A stretch of DNA of 64,000 nucleotides from NCBI RefSeq assembly GCF_003606265.1, contig NZ_CP023671.1, positions 1,860,001 through 1,924,000 on the forward strand, written 5' to 3'. The notes beneath the pieces were generated by a model that saw nothing but the letters and a program-made list of their open reading frames with translations, ran no database searches and was not told where the DNA came from. Within the stretch, counting starts at the first letter, position 1, and each line of letters opens with the position of its first letter. The position numbers and the translations under genes are program-made. The DNA is from Clostridium septicum. Lineage in GTDB: Bacteria; Bacillota; Clostridia; Clostridiales; Clostridiaceae. Positions 25,612 to 34,295 of the stretch are shown here, piece after piece.

Positions 25612-26253
25612 TTAATTTAAACTTTGAGATTTATTAGATATATTATTTATAATCCTGTTAAAAGGTAGCAAGGAAATAATGATTAAACAAATTACTAGCT
25701 CACCGCCAACAGCAAATCCATTAACAGCTAAAGAGTATATAGCAGGTGACCATCCAGCAGGTGCAAACTCTCCAAAGAAAACATATCCAGATATAAAATG
25801 GAATACAAACTTTAAAGACATTCCTACTGTAGTTCCAAGCATTCTATTATTTTTAAAATATCCAGCAAATCCTACAGCCATATATGGAAGTGGATAGTCA
25901 AATAAAACTTGGATAGGATGAAGTATATAAGGATTTAATATTAAACTTATAATACCGAATAAAAATCCTGTTAATAATCCTATTTGAGGTCCATACATAT
26001 AAGCAATTAATATTATAGGAACCATGCTACCTAGAGAAATACTTCCGCCTCCATTTGGAAGAACATATAGTTTAATCATGTTCAAAATAGTAGCAAGAGC
26101 AAGATCAATACCTATTCTAGTCATTATTTTAGCATTTAATTTAATGTTTTTAAATTTAATTATTGCTAATAAAAGCAGGACACCACCAATAATTGTTATA
26201 AGTGATAAAGGATTGTCCATTAATGTTGAAAAACTTTCTTTTAAATTTGACAT
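25612..26253 (-). CDS. thiT: Thiamine transporter ThiT (ECF S component)
   Basis: It encodes 213 residues from the ATG at 26253 (AAGGAGGT upstream); a longer open frame to 26307 adds residues that lie in the leader. Six hydrophobic spans carry ThiT family residues (NMIKLYVLPNGGGSISLGSMVPI, YGPQIGLLTGFLFG, LLDYPLPYMAVGFAG-like). It binds thiamine in the membrane and works with the shared ECF A/A'/T module, which is not in this window. A TPP riboswitch lies directly upstream, which supports the substrate assignment. Confidence 0.93.
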   Translation of the reverse strand: MSNLKESFSTLMDNPLSLITIIGGVLLLLAIIKFKNIKLNAKIMTRIGIDLALATILNMIKLYVLPNGGGSISLGSMVPIILIAYMYGPQIGLLTGFLFGIISLILNPYILHPIQVLFDYPLPYMAVGFAGYFKNNRMLGTTVGMSLKFVFHFISGYVFFGEFAPAGWSPAIYSLAVNGFAVGGELVICLIIISLLPFNRIINNISNKSQSLN

Positions 26254-26259
26254 AAAAAA

Positions 26260-26289
26260 ATACCTCCTTATATTAATGCTAGGAGATAT
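26260..26289 (-). promoter_or_regulatory. Hairpin that can hide the thiT ribosome-binding site
   Basis: On the minus strand ATATCTCCT (26289-26281) pairs with AGGAGGTAT (26268-26260) over 9 positions with one G-T wobble and a 12-nt loop. It covers the Shine-Dalgarno sequence of thiT, so the TPP switch probably acts on translation; no intrinsic terminator is seen before the start. Confidence 0.6.
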
Positions 26290-26332
26290 AAGATAAAAAA
26301 TACACAAATGGTATTTATAAATATCATATATT

Positions 26333-26411
26333 AGCTTCCCTACGCTGGTATTATCCAGATCAGGTAAAGGGTTAATGTAATAAACATCTCTCAGCCAAAG
26401 GCACCCCTAGC
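26333..26411 (-). ncRNA. TPP riboswitch (THI-box)
   Basis: On the minus strand the conserved blocks run GGGGTGCC, GGCTGAGAG, ACCCTTTACCTGATCTGGATAATACCAGCG and TAGGGAAGCTA. These are the pyrimidine- and pyrophosphate-sensing arms of the class. It precedes thiT by ~80 bases. Confidence 0.95.
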
Positions 26412-26446
26412 ATTTGTTAAATATAGGTTATATTTTAAAGTTTTTT

Positions 26447-26653
26447 CTAAAAAAAGTCAACTATATTATCTTTGTAAATTTTACCAGCATGATTATTGCA
26501 GTAACCAAAACTTCCAGATTGGCAAGATACATTAATATTACTACCTATTAAATTATAATTTCCAACTTCTGATAAGGGAAGTTTTATTATAGTATCATCT
26601 TCTAAGCAAACAAAGGCTTCAGTACTACTATAATCTATAATTTTACCTTTCAA
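26447..26653 (-). CDS. Small protein of unknown function
   Basis: It encodes 68 residues from a TTG at 26653, chosen because AGGTGGTG lies 6 bases upstream; the frame also offers GTG codons at 26665 and 26662, but these overlap that site. The sequence (KGKIIDYSSTEAFVCLEDDTIIKLPLSEV ... NVSCQSGSFGYCNNHAGKI) looks like a small beta barrel with three cysteines and no signal. No family is recognised. It lies between the TPP riboswitch and the degV gene. Confidence 0.55.
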   Translation of the reverse strand: MKGKIIDYSSTEAFVCLEDDTIIKLPLSEVGNYNLIGSNINVSCQSGSFGYCNNHAGKIYKDNIVDFF

Positions 26654-26713
26654 AACTAACACCACCTAATTTTATTAATAATATTAGTTTGTTCAAAAGA
26701 GGTAATAATAATT

Positions 26714-26753
26714 CAAAAAAATACTGAACAAATATAATTATTTATTCAGTATT
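26714..26753 (-). terminator. Terminator of the downstream degV gene (minus strand)
   Basis: AATACTGAA/TTCAGTATT form a 9-bp stem followed, on the minus strand, by a T7 run. It lies 8 bases past the stop of the degV gene at 26762. Confidence 0.75.
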
Positions 26754-26761
26754 TATTAAAT

Positions 26762-27604
26762 CTAAATTTTTTGAATAGCTAATCCAACCATACCTGGACC
26801 TGAATGAACAGCAACCATTGCCCCAACTGGCATAATTCCCATAAAGTTAACGTTATCTAATGATTTTATGGATTCTGAAAAAGCTAATACTTCATCCATA
26901 CAGCCACCTTCAAGAACCCAAACATTGCATTTAGATTCATTAAGATGAGATTGTAAAATCTCAATCATCTTAGATAAAGATTGTTTTCTTCCTCTTACTT
27001 TATTAGAAGCGTAATATACACCATTATCGTCTACTGTTATAATTGGTTTTAAATGAAGAAACTGTCCTATAGTTCCAGCTAGTCTACCAATTCTTCCACC
27101 TTTTTTTAAATATTCTAATGTATTTAAAGTAAAATATCCTGTTATATTTTCACGGATTTTAGGTAATTCCTTTATTATATCTTCAAATGATTGTCCATTT
27201 TTCACTAATCGTGAAGCTTCAAGAACTAAAACACCCTGAGGAAAACCTATTATTTTACTATCATATACATATGATATAAGATTTGGATGTTCTTCTAATG
27301 CTAATCTGAAAGCATTAAATGTTCCAGATAATCCACTAGAAACTGAAATAGCTATAACATGAGTATAACCCTCATCCTCTAATTTTTTTAAAACCTTTTC
27401 AGAGGTTTTAGGACTAGGTAGAGATGTTGTAGGGATTTCTATAGGAAGCTTTTTATAAACTTCTTCTGGAGTTATTGTTATTTTATCCTCAAATTCTTCA
27501 TTTGAATAGATAATCCTTAGAGGAAATAAATGTATATTATTTTCTTTTAATATTTCTATTGATAAATCAGATGCACTATCAGTTAAAATTGCTATTTTTT
27601 GCAT
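26762..27604 (-). CDS. DegV-family fatty-acid-binding protein (copy 1)
   Basis: It has 280 residues, the family length. The N-terminus KIAILTDSASDLS, the TSLPSP segment, the SSGLSGTFNAFRLA motif, LEYLKKGGRIGRLAGTIG and the C-terminal HSGPGMVGLAI are DegV hallmarks. DegV (FakB) proteins bind a fatty acid between two domains and present it to the kinase FakA; fakA is not in this window. It is close in sequence to the copy at 28242-29087. It has its own leader with a 24-bp palindrome (27656-27679) matching an element upstream of the other copy, so shared control by the PadR protein encoded between them is likely. Confidence 0.92.
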   Translation of the reverse strand: MQKIAILTDSASDLSIEILKENNIHLFPLRIIYSNEEFEDKITITPEEVYKKLPIEIPTTSLPSPKTSEKVLKKLEDEGYTHVIAISVSSGLSGTFNAFRLALEEHPNLISYVYDSKIIGFPQGVLVLEASRLVKNGQSFEDIIKELPKIRENITGYFTLNTLEYLKKGGRIGRLAGTIGQFLHLKPIITVDDNGVYYASNKVRGRKQSLSKMIEILQSHLNESKCNVWVLEGGCMDEVLAFSESIKSLDNVNFMGIMPVGAMVAVHSGPGMVGLAIQKI

Positions 27605-27655
27605 ATGTATTTATGGCCCCCTTTCTAATTATATTAATTATATATCATAGTTGAT

Positions 27656-27679
27656 AACTATATCAATATTGATATAGTT
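27656..27679. promoter_or_regulatory. Palindrome before degV copy 1, candidate PadR operator
   Basis: AACTATATCAAT and its reverse complement make a perfect 24-bp palindrome, 52 bp before the start codon. The 12-mer ATTGATATAGTT recurs at 29181-29192 upstream of degV copy 2. Confidence 0.6.
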
Positions 27680-27765
27680 AAATTTAAAATAAATTTAATT
27701 TTAAGTTTATATTTTTATTATCTGTAAAATTTATTTTATAATAAGGTGTAATTATTGGATTAAAA

Positions 27766-27784
27766 AAAGCGCCAAAAAAGACGC
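27766..27784 (-). terminator. Short terminator after padR (minus strand)
   Basis: On the minus strand an AAGCG/CGCTT stem with a ~10-nt loop is followed by seven T residues. It sits directly after the padR stop. The stem is short. Confidence 0.5.
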
Positions 27785-28240
27785 TTATAAATATAAATCC
27801 TTATAAATTATTTTAAAAACTTTAAGTGATTCTTCAATTTTAGGTTTTAATAATGATTTTCTATGATTGTATTCTTCTAGTCCTTTTGGTGTTAGGGAAT
27901 AAAATTTCTGAAATTTTTTATGAGGATCATCCCACTTACCTATGACATATCCTTCTTTTTCTAATTTTTTTAATAAAGGATATATTCCCCCAGTACTAGG
28001 AACCCAGAGTCCTTTGGTATTCTCTCCTATTTTATGAGCTATTTCGTTTCCATTAATAGGTCCTAAAGTTAAAATGTGAAGAACATAGATAGGTAACAAG
28101 CCTTTAGTAAAAACTTGACCTACAGATTCTTTTTCTTTCTGAATTTTTTTTAACTCAGCTAATTTTCTTTTATATTCTTCGTGAATTCTTTGTTCTTCTG
28201 CTTTAATATCTTCAATATTACTAAAGCTAAGATTATTCAT
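27785..28240 (-). CDS. PadR-family transcriptional regulator
   Basis: It has 151 residues. An N-terminal charged helix (about 8-38, EDIKAEEQRIHEEYKRKLAELKKIQKEKE) precedes a winged helix (about 50-125) with the PadR pattern LLPIYVLHILTLGPINGNEIAHKIGE ... GLWVPSTGGIYPLLKKLEKEGYVIGKWDD. The wing is followed by a short dimerisation tail. It starts 1 base after the degV copy 2 stop with AAAGGTAA inside that gene's end, so it is translated from the same message. Palindromes upstream of both degV genes share a half-site, which suggests it represses the whole cluster and itself. Confidence 0.88.
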   Translation of the reverse strand: MNNLSFSNIEDIKAEEQRIHEEYKRKLAELKKIQKEKESVGQVFTKGLLPIYVLHILTLGPINGNEIAHKIGENTKGLWVPSTGGIYPLLKKLEKEGYVIGKWDDPHKKFQKFYSLTPKGLEEYNHRKSLLKPKIEESLKVFKIIYKDLYL

Positions 28241-28241
28241 A

Positions 28242-29087
28242 TTAATTTACCTTTTGAATAGCTAATCCTATTAAGCCTGGTCCCGCATGAACACCAAGAG
28301 CTGGACTAATTTCAGAAATCCCAACATTTAAAATATTATCTAATTTAAGTAGTGTTTCTAAGTAGCTTTTAGCAGTTTTAAGAGCGCCACCTTGAAGAAC
28401 CCAAACATTACACTTGCTTTTTTCTAATTCTTTTTTTAGGATATCTGTAAGCTTTGTTAGAGCTTGCTTATGTCCTCTTGCTTTACAAACAGTATAATAT
28501 ACACCATTTTCATCTACAGTTATAATAGGTTTTAAATTAAGAATTTCACCTATAGTTCCTGCTACCCTACCAATTCTTCCACCTTTTTTTAAATACTCTA
28601 ATGTATCTATAGTAAAATAGCCTGTTATATTAGAATGAATTTTAGGTAATACCTCTGTAATTTCTTCGAAGGATTTTCCTTCTTCTATTAATTTGGCTGT
28701 TTCTAGTACTAATAGTCCTTCTGGAAAAGCTAATATTTTACTATCATATACATGAGAAGTTAGTTTTGGATGATCTTCTAGAGCCAGTCTTATGGCGTTA
28801 AATGTTCCAGATAATCCACTGGATATAGTAATTGCTATAACATGAGTATATCCATCATTTTCTAAACCATCTAATATATTATGAATTGTTTCTGCACTAG
28901 GTAAAGAAGTTTTTGGAACTTCATTTTTCAAATTATTATAAACTTCTTCAGCACTTATATCTATTTTATCTTGAAATTCTTTATCAGAATAAATAAGTTT
29001 TAAAGGTAATAATTTTATATTTTTTTCTTTCATAGTTTCAAGTGATAAATCACAAGCACTATCTGTTAGTATTGCTATTTTTTGCAC
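28242..29087 (-). CDS. DegV-family fatty-acid-binding protein (copy 2)
   Basis: It encodes 281 residues from a GTG at 29087 (TAGGAGGG upstream); the frame extends to 29141 without a site and with non-family residues. Motifs match copy 1: KIAILTDSACDLS, TSLPSAETI, SSGLSGTFNAIRLA, LEYLKKGGRIGRVAGTIG and HAGPGLIGLAI. It is the first gene of a degV-padR operon. Different sequence but the same fold suggests the two copies bind different fatty acids, as FakB1/FakB2 do in Staphylococcus; that is inference. Confidence 0.92.
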   Translation of the reverse strand: MQKIAILTDSACDLSLETMKEKNIKLLPLKLIYSDKEFQDKIDISAEEVYNNLKNEVPKTSLPSAETIHNILDGLENDGYTHVIAITISSGLSGTFNAIRLALEDHPKLTSHVYDSKILAFPEGLLVLETAKLIEEGKSFEEITEVLPKIHSNITGYFTIDTLEYLKKGGRIGRVAGTIGEILNLKPIITVDENGVYYTVCKARGHKQALTKLTDILKKELEKSKCNVWVLQGGALKTAKSYLETLLKLDNILNVGISEISPALGVHAGPGLIGLAIQKVN

Positions 29088-29146
29088 GTATATCCCTCCT
29101 AATAATTTCCGTTTAATATTAATTATATTATAGCATACCAAATTAT

Positions 29147-29189
29147 TATATCAATAGTGATAAGGTTAAAAGTAATCACTATTGATATA
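29147..29189. promoter_or_regulatory. Inverted repeat before degV copy 2, candidate PadR operator
   Basis: TATATCAATAGTGAT (29147-29161) and ATCACTATTGATATA (29175-29189) form perfect 15-bp arms around 13 bases. The right arm runs into the 12-mer ATTGATATAGTT that is also in the copy 1 palindrome. Confidence 0.65.
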
Positions 29190-29230
29190 GTTTGTAGTAT
29201 ATACTAAAATTATTCAATTTATAATAAATA

Positions 29231-29255
29231 AAAAAACCACCTTAAAGGTGGCTTT
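29231..29255 (-). terminator. Terminator of the YerB-like gene (minus strand)
   Basis: CCACC/GGTGG with flanking A-T pairs forms the stem; on the minus strand it ends in a T8 run. It touches the stop codon. Confidence 0.8.
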
Positions 29256-30252
29256 AATTAAATGTTATATTGGAATCCTTGTCTAGTATATGCCAAATTG
29301 TTTTACCTTGAGATAGAGGGACTATATTTCCATCATAATCATATAACATAGTTTTTGAATTTTTATCTTCTTTTTTCCAAAGAATATTTAAATAATGACC
29401 ATTTGAAAATACATATCCTTCACCTTCGCCAATTAAATCTATATCTATGTGGTTATTGTCTGCCTGTAGTTGAATATTAGTTTTTTGAATAACTACATTT
29501 TTAAATTTTAAAGGTGAGTTTGTTAATGCATCAGTAGCTATTTCTCCATCCATAGATTTAGTAAAAAAACCATTATCATAGGTATAGGATGTATTGTAGA
29601 ATCTATTTATATTTAAATTTAAATTTTTGATTTCTGAAAGCTTTTCATTTGAATAATATTCATTATTAAATGTTGCAAATGTCTTAGGTTTTGAGTTAAA
29701 ATCTTTATCTATTATAAATTTAGTTATATTTTCAGCGGAAGTGTATAAATTGTGGGGAGCTTTTCTGGAAGTATCTCTCCAAAAGTATTTGCCATTAGAT
29801 ATTTCATTTATACTCATAATTGATTGGTCTTTGGAGATTGTTGATAATGCTTCGGCTGAACCTCCACAATGAGCAAAGGCTAAGTTATTTTCGTTAGCAA
29901 TTTCTAGAAAGTAAGGGCGTATACTTCTAACAGGGCCTACTGTTTTAGGTTGCTCTTTGTGAAATAAGGCCATAAATCTAGGAATTCCACCTTCAGCTAA
30001 AGTTTCATAAATTACATCGGCGTAGGATAAACCACTTTGTGGTCTAGCATAAACAGAGTTTTCTACCATTACCATAAAAGGTGTGTTATTATTTATATCT
30101 TGAGATACTTCTTCTCCAGTATAATAAGAATAAATTTTCTTAGAAGCATTAGTTTCATTAAAAACATCAGCAGATTTATCTGGAGTTTTGGAACAGCTTA
30201 TTAATCCACAAATGAACATTACTATAAATAATGATGATAAAAGTTTCTTCAT
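29254..30252 (-). CDS. YerB-like lipoprotein, DUF3048 domains
   Basis: It has 332 residues. The lipoprotein signal has the lipobox LISC with Cys at about 20. The mature chain carries the DUF3048 N-terminal region (about 55-190: NTPFMVMVENSVYARPQSGLSYADVIYE, GGIPRFMALFH, VGPVRSIRPYFLE, FAHCGGS) and the C-terminal DUF3048 region (about 215-330). It faces the outside of the membrane; the molecular role is not established. AAGGAG precedes the ATG. It is monocistronic and divergent from nrdD. Confidence 0.9.
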   Translation of the reverse strand: MKKLLSSLFIVMFICGLISCSKTPDKSADVFNETNASKKIYSYYTGEEVSQDINNNTPFMVMVENSVYARPQSGLSYADVIYETLAEGGIPRFMALFHKEQPKTVGPVRSIRPYFLEIANENNLAFAHCGGSAEALSTISKDQSIMSINEISNGKYFWRDTSRKAPHNLYTSAENITKFIIDKDFNSKPKTFATFNNEYYSNEKLSEIKNLNLNINRFYNTSYTYDNGFFTKSMDGEIATDALTNSPLKFKNVVIQKTNIQLQADNNHIDIDLIGEGEGYVFSNGHYLNILWKKEDKNSKTMLYDYDGNIVPLSQGKTIWHILDKDSNITFN

Positions 30253-30479
30253 AAATAAAATCTCCTTAAAATAAATTTGAAAGGTAACATATAGCTTTTA
30301 ATAACAATATATTATTAATGTATGTTGAAATATGAGTAGATTTAAAAATTTATGTTTATCTAAAAAAGGGTAAAAAATGAAGAAAGAGTGATGTAATTTA
30401 AGAATAAAGTTGAAGAAATTAATCGTAGCAACTTTGATGATAAAAATGGAATGGAGTATAATAGTTACTAGTTGAAAAT

Positions 30480-30491
30480 ACAATATATTGT
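30480..30491. promoter_or_regulatory. Candidate NrdR box before nrdD
   Basis: ACAATATATTGT is a 12-bp perfect palindrome, 18 bases before the GTG, resembling the NrdR consensus (ACACTATATATAGTGT). NrdR boxes usually come in pairs about 31 bp apart, and no good second copy is seen here, so this is tentative. The 257-base gap 30253-30509 otherwise holds no gene. Confidence 0.4.
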
Positions 30492-30509
30492 GCGATAGGG
30501 GTTGAGCAT

Positions 30510-32627
30510 GTGCTATATGTAGTAAAAAGGGACGGCAGAGAAGTAGATTTCGATGCTGTAAAAATATCAAATGCAATAAAGAGTTCAGGCGAAGAAGTAG
30601 GAAGAATACTTAGAGAAAGCCAAGTTTTAGATACTGTTCAGAAGGTTATTAATTATATAGAAATGTCTGGACAGAATAGGATAACTGTAGAAGAAATTCA
30701 AAATTTAGTAGAGAAAGCATTGCTTGACAGTGGATATAAGGACATAAAACTAGCTTATTCTAACTATAGAGAACAAAGAACTCAAGTTAGAGAAATAAAA
30801 TCAGATTTAATGAAAGCAATTCAAAGAATAGGGGTTGAAACAGATAGGGATAATGCTAATGTAGGTAATAACTTTAGTTCAAAATTACTTAGGATAGCAT
30901 CAGAATCAAATAAATGGCACAATTTGGCTAGTATGCCAAAAGAATTAGCAAAAGCACATGAAAATGGTGATTTATATTATCACGATTTAGATAGTTACAA
31001 CTTAACTACTAACTGCTTACACATACCTACAGGAGAAATATTGACAAAAGGTTTTAATACAGGATATGGAACAATAAAGGCTCCAAGAAGAATAGAAACA
31101 GCAGCAGAACTTTCATGTATATTACTTCAATCAACTCAAAATGATATGTTTGGGGGTCAAGCACATCCAGATTTTGATAATGATATGTCTGTATTTATAA
31201 AACCAACAAGAGACGAAATTAGAAGTGAATTAGAAGAGTTAGGTATTAGTGAAGATAAGTTAGATATTTTAACAGAAGAAAAATTGAAAAAGAGAATACA
31301 TCAAGCTATGCAAGGGGTAGTATATAATTTAAATACTATGCATTCTAGGGCAGGATCTCAAGTTCCATTTAGTTCTATAAATTTGGGAATACCAACATCT
31401 AAGGATGCAGCTTTAGTTTGTGAAATTTTCTTATTAGAATATGAAAAAGGGTTAGGCAAAGGTGAACAACCAATATTCCCTAACATAATTTTTAGAGTTA
31501 AAGAAGGCGTTAATAGAGAAGTTAATGATCCATATCATTATTTATATCAATTAGCTTGTAGAGTTGCAGCTAAAAGAATGAATCCGACATTTATGAATAT
31601 AGATGCTGATTTTAATAAAGAATATTATGATATGGGATATATGCCAGCAACTATGGGATGTAGAACCTATTTAATGAAAAACATAAATGGTGAGCCAGGA
31701 TGTAAAGGAAGAGGTAATATAGCACCAACTACAATAAACTTACCAAGAATAGGAATTCAAGCAAAGGGAAATTTAGATAAATTCTTTGAAATCTTACAAG
31801 CAAGATTGGAACTTTCAAAAGAATCATTACTTCATAGATATGGGGTATTGAAAAATCTTAAAGTTAAAGATTTACCTTTTGTTGCAGGTCAAGGTTTAAT
31901 GAAAGGATCAGAAAATCTAAAACCTGATGACACAATAGAACCTATATTAAAACAAGGAACTTGGGGAATTGGATTTATTGGGCTTGCAGAGACGTTAGTA
32001 GCTCTTACAGGAAAACACCATGGAGAAGATTCAGAAACAAGAAAATTAGGGCTTAAAATAATATCATATATTAGAGAGTATACTGATAGAATTACAGAAG
32101 AAACTAAGCTAAATTGGAGCTGTTATGCAACTCCTGCTGAAGGTCTTTCAGGAAAGTTTATAAAACAAGATCAAAGTATATTTGGATATATAAAAGGAGT
32201 TACAGATAAGGAGTACTATACAAATAGTTTCCATGTACCAGTAAATTTTCCTATATCAATTAAATGTAAAATAGATATAGAAGCTCCATACCATAAACTT
32301 TGCAATGCAGGACATATAAGTTATTTAGAAGTTGATGATTGTCCATCAGGAGAGGCAATTATGGATATTTTAGATTATGCATATAAGAACACTAATATAA
32401 GTTATTTAGGAATTAACTTTCACATAAGATATTGTAAAAATTGTGGTACGTATTTAAGTAGTAGCGAAAATACATGTAATAAATGTGGTAGTATGGATAT
32501 ACAAGGAATATCTAGAGTTACAGGATATTTAAGTTTGGATGAAAGATTTGGTCCAGGAAAATATCATGAAAGAGAAGATAGAAAATCTCATACAGGAACA
32601 AATAAAAATAACTATCAAGTTTTATAA
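30510..32627 (+). CDS. nrdD: Anaerobic ribonucleoside-triphosphate reductase (class III)
   Basis: It has 705 residues. An ATP-cone (about 3-92, YVVKRDGREVDFDAVKISNAI) regulates activity. The catalytic barrel follows. The C-terminus has the zinc site CKNCGTYLSSSENTCNKCGS and the glycyl-radical motif SRVTGYLSLDERFG. It reduces NTPs to dNTPs under anaerobic conditions after activation by NrdG, which is at 36442, separated by two unrelated genes. The start is GTG; the ATG two bases earlier is followed by a stop, and AGGGG lies upstream. It ends at the hairpin 32674-32706. Confidence 0.96.
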   Translation: MLYVVKRDGREVDFDAVKISNAIKSSGEEVGRILRESQVLDTVQKVINYIEMSGQNRITVEEIQNLVEKALLDSGYKDIKLAYSNYREQRTQVREIKSDLMKAIQRIGVETDRDNANVGNNFSSKLLRIASESNKWHNLASMPKELAKAHENGDLYYHDLDSYNLTTNCLHIPTGEILTKGFNTGYGTIKAPRRIETAAELSCILLQSTQNDMFGGQAHPDFDNDMSVFIKPTRDEIRSELEELGISEDKLDILTEEKLKKRIHQAMQGVVYNLNTMHSRAGSQVPFSSINLGIPTSKDAALVCEIFLLEYEKGLGKGEQPIFPNIIFRVKEGVNREVNDPYHYLYQLACRVAAKRMNPTFMNIDADFNKEYYDMGYMPATMGCRTYLMKNINGEPGCKGRGNIAPTTINLPRIGIQAKGNLDKFFEILQARLELSKESLLHRYGVLKNLKVKDLPFVAGQGLMKGSENLKPDDTIEPILKQGTWGIGFIGLAETLVALTGKHHGEDSETRKLGLKIISYIREYTDRITEETKLNWSCYATPAEGLSGKFIKQDQSIFGYIKGVTDKEYYTNSFHVPVNFPISIKCKIDIEAPYHKLCNAGHISYLEVDDCPSGEAIMDILDYAYKNTNISYLGINFHIRYCKNCGTYLSSSENTCNKCGSMDIQGISRVTGYLSLDERFGPGKYHEREDRKSHTGTNKNNYQVL

Positions 32628-32673
32628 TAATTTGTTTTAAGGTTAAGATTAAAATTTAAATAGCTGAAATAGT

Positions 32674-32706
32674 AAAGAGGATTCTTAAATTGAATCCTCT
32701 TTTTTA
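32674..32706 (+). terminator. Intrinsic terminator of nrdD
   Basis: An 11-bp stem AAAGAGGATTC/GAATCCTCTTT has a 7-nt loop and a T tail. Confidence 0.88.
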
Positions 32707-33095
32707 TATTTTGAAGTAATATATTATGAGAATAATAGAATAATTTATAGGATTAAATAAAATTAATTAAGAATAATTTATGTATATTTATACGTAAATG
32801 CTTTAAATTTATAGTTAATCAATCTTATTTATTATGAAATAATTGCAGGAATAAATATAAAAATTTCATTTTTAAACTTTAAAATGTAATTATTTTATTA
32901 TAATAAGAATAAAATGAAATAAAAAAATAAAAACTTGCAAATTAGGTGAATTTTTTTTGTGTGAATAACTTGTTTATAATATTTTGATGTGATAAAATTG
33001 GAATAGAATAACAGGAATAAGTTGTAAAATATGGGGCACTAATGATTTTTAAGTCAGAAAATTAAAAAAATAAGCAATAAAAAGGGGGAGTTAAT
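32707..33095 (+). promoter_or_regulatory. AT-rich leader of the synthase-aconitase operon
   Basis: No gene or known riboswitch is recognised here. TATAAT at 32976-32981 is a good -10 candidate without a clear -35. AATAAGCAATAAAAAGGGG near 33070 recurs almost unchanged as the ribosome-binding region before the aconitase gene at ~34264, suggesting a small duplicated leader segment. Confidence 0.35.
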
Positions 33096-34259
33096 GTGGC
33101 TATTAAAAATTTAAATAATGGTAAGGAACTTTATATTGTAGATACGACATTACGTGATGGTGAGCAAACGGCAGGTGTTGTTTTTGCAAATGAAGAAAAA
33201 GTAGCAATTGCTTCAATGTTAGGGGAATTAGGAGTAGATCAGCTTGAAGTAGGCATACCTGCTATGGGAGGCGATGAAAAGGAAGCAATTAAACAAATAG
33301 TAAAAAGAAATAAAAAGACAAGCATTATGGCGTGGAATAGAGCGGTAATTAAAGATATTGAACAGTCAATTGATTGTGGGGTTGATGCTGTTGCAATATC
33401 TATTTCTGTATCAGATATTCATATAAAAAATAAATTAAGAACCTCAAGGGAGTGGGTTCTTGAAAATATGGCTAAAGCAGTAGATTTCGCTAAAAGAAAT
33501 GGATTATATGTGTCTGTAAATGGAGAAGATGCATCTAGAGCTGATGTTGAATTTCTTATTAAGTTTATAAAAGAAGCTAAAATTGTAGGAGCTGATAGAT
33601 TTAGATATTGTGATACTGTTGGTATAATGGAGCCATTTAAGATAAAGAAAGATATTAATTACTTATATGAAAGTACAGGGTTTGATATAGAAATGCATAC
33701 CCATAATGATTTTGGTATGGCGACAGCTAATGCTATTGCAGGAATTGAAGGCGGAGCTTCTCATGTTGGAGTAACGGTAAATGGTTTAGGAGAAAGAGCT
33801 GGAAATGCTGCATTAGAGGAAGTACTAATGGCATTGATGTTTGTGCACAACTATAAAGGCAATATAGATACAACTATGTTTAGAGAAGTTTCGGAATATG
33901 TATCTAGAGCATCAGGAAGAATTTTACCTTCATGGAAAGCTATTGTTGGGGATAATATGTTTGTACATGAGTCAGGAATACATGCAGATGGAGCCATAAA
34001 AAATCCTAAAAATTATGAAGCGTTTGATCCAGATATAGTTGGATTAGAAAGACAAATAGTTATTGGAAAACATTCAGGTAGAGCTGGAATAGTAAATAAA
34101 TTTAAAGAATATGGAATAGAACTTGATGATGATTCATCAAAGTTTATTTTGCAAATGGTAAGATCAACTTCTATAAGGCTTAAGAGAAGTTTATTTGATA
34201 AAGAGTTAGTACAGCTTTATAAAGAATATCAAAGGGTACAAAAAGAGAAAGTTTATTAA
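33096..34259 (+). CDS. Homocitrate synthase / Re-citrate synthase-like protein
   Basis: It has 387 residues of the DRE-TIM metallolyase fold: YIVDTTLRDGEQTAGVVF with the catalytic metal site, the NifV-like EVGIPAMGGDE, MAWNRA and VSVNGEDASRAD blocks, metal histidines MHTHNDFGMATANAI and the VTVNGLGERAGNAALEEV block, then HESGIHADG. NifV makes homocitrate from acetyl-CoA and 2-oxoglutarate; homologues in clostridia act as Re-citrate synthase on oxaloacetate. The partner gene 36 bases downstream is aconitase and no nif gene is visible, so Re-citrate synthase for glutamate synthesis is favoured. The start is GTG with GGGGGAG upstream. Confidence 0.82.
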   Translation: MAIKNLNNGKELYIVDTTLRDGEQTAGVVFANEEKVAIASMLGELGVDQLEVGIPAMGGDEKEAIKQIVKRNKKTSIMAWNRAVIKDIEQSIDCGVDAVAISISVSDIHIKNKLRTSREWVLENMAKAVDFAKRNGLYVSVNGEDASRADVEFLIKFIKEAKIVGADRFRYCDTVGIMEPFKIKKDINYLYESTGFDIEMHTHNDFGMATANAIAGIEGGASHVGVTVNGLGERAGNAALEEVLMALMFVHNYKGNIDTTMFREVSEYVSRASGRILPSWKAIVGDNMFVHESGIHADGAIKNPKNYEAFDPDIVGLERQIVIGKHSGRAGIVNKFKEYGIELDDDSSKFILQMVRSTSIRLKRSLFDKELVQLYKEYQRVQKEKVY

Positions 34260-34295
34260 AAAGCAATAAGCAATTAAAAAGGGGAGTTAAAATAG

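Noticed and set aside
30298..30576. Minus-strand frame before nrdD
   Set aside because: It overlaps the nrdD start and candidate NrdR box, has no ribosome-binding site and has biased composition.
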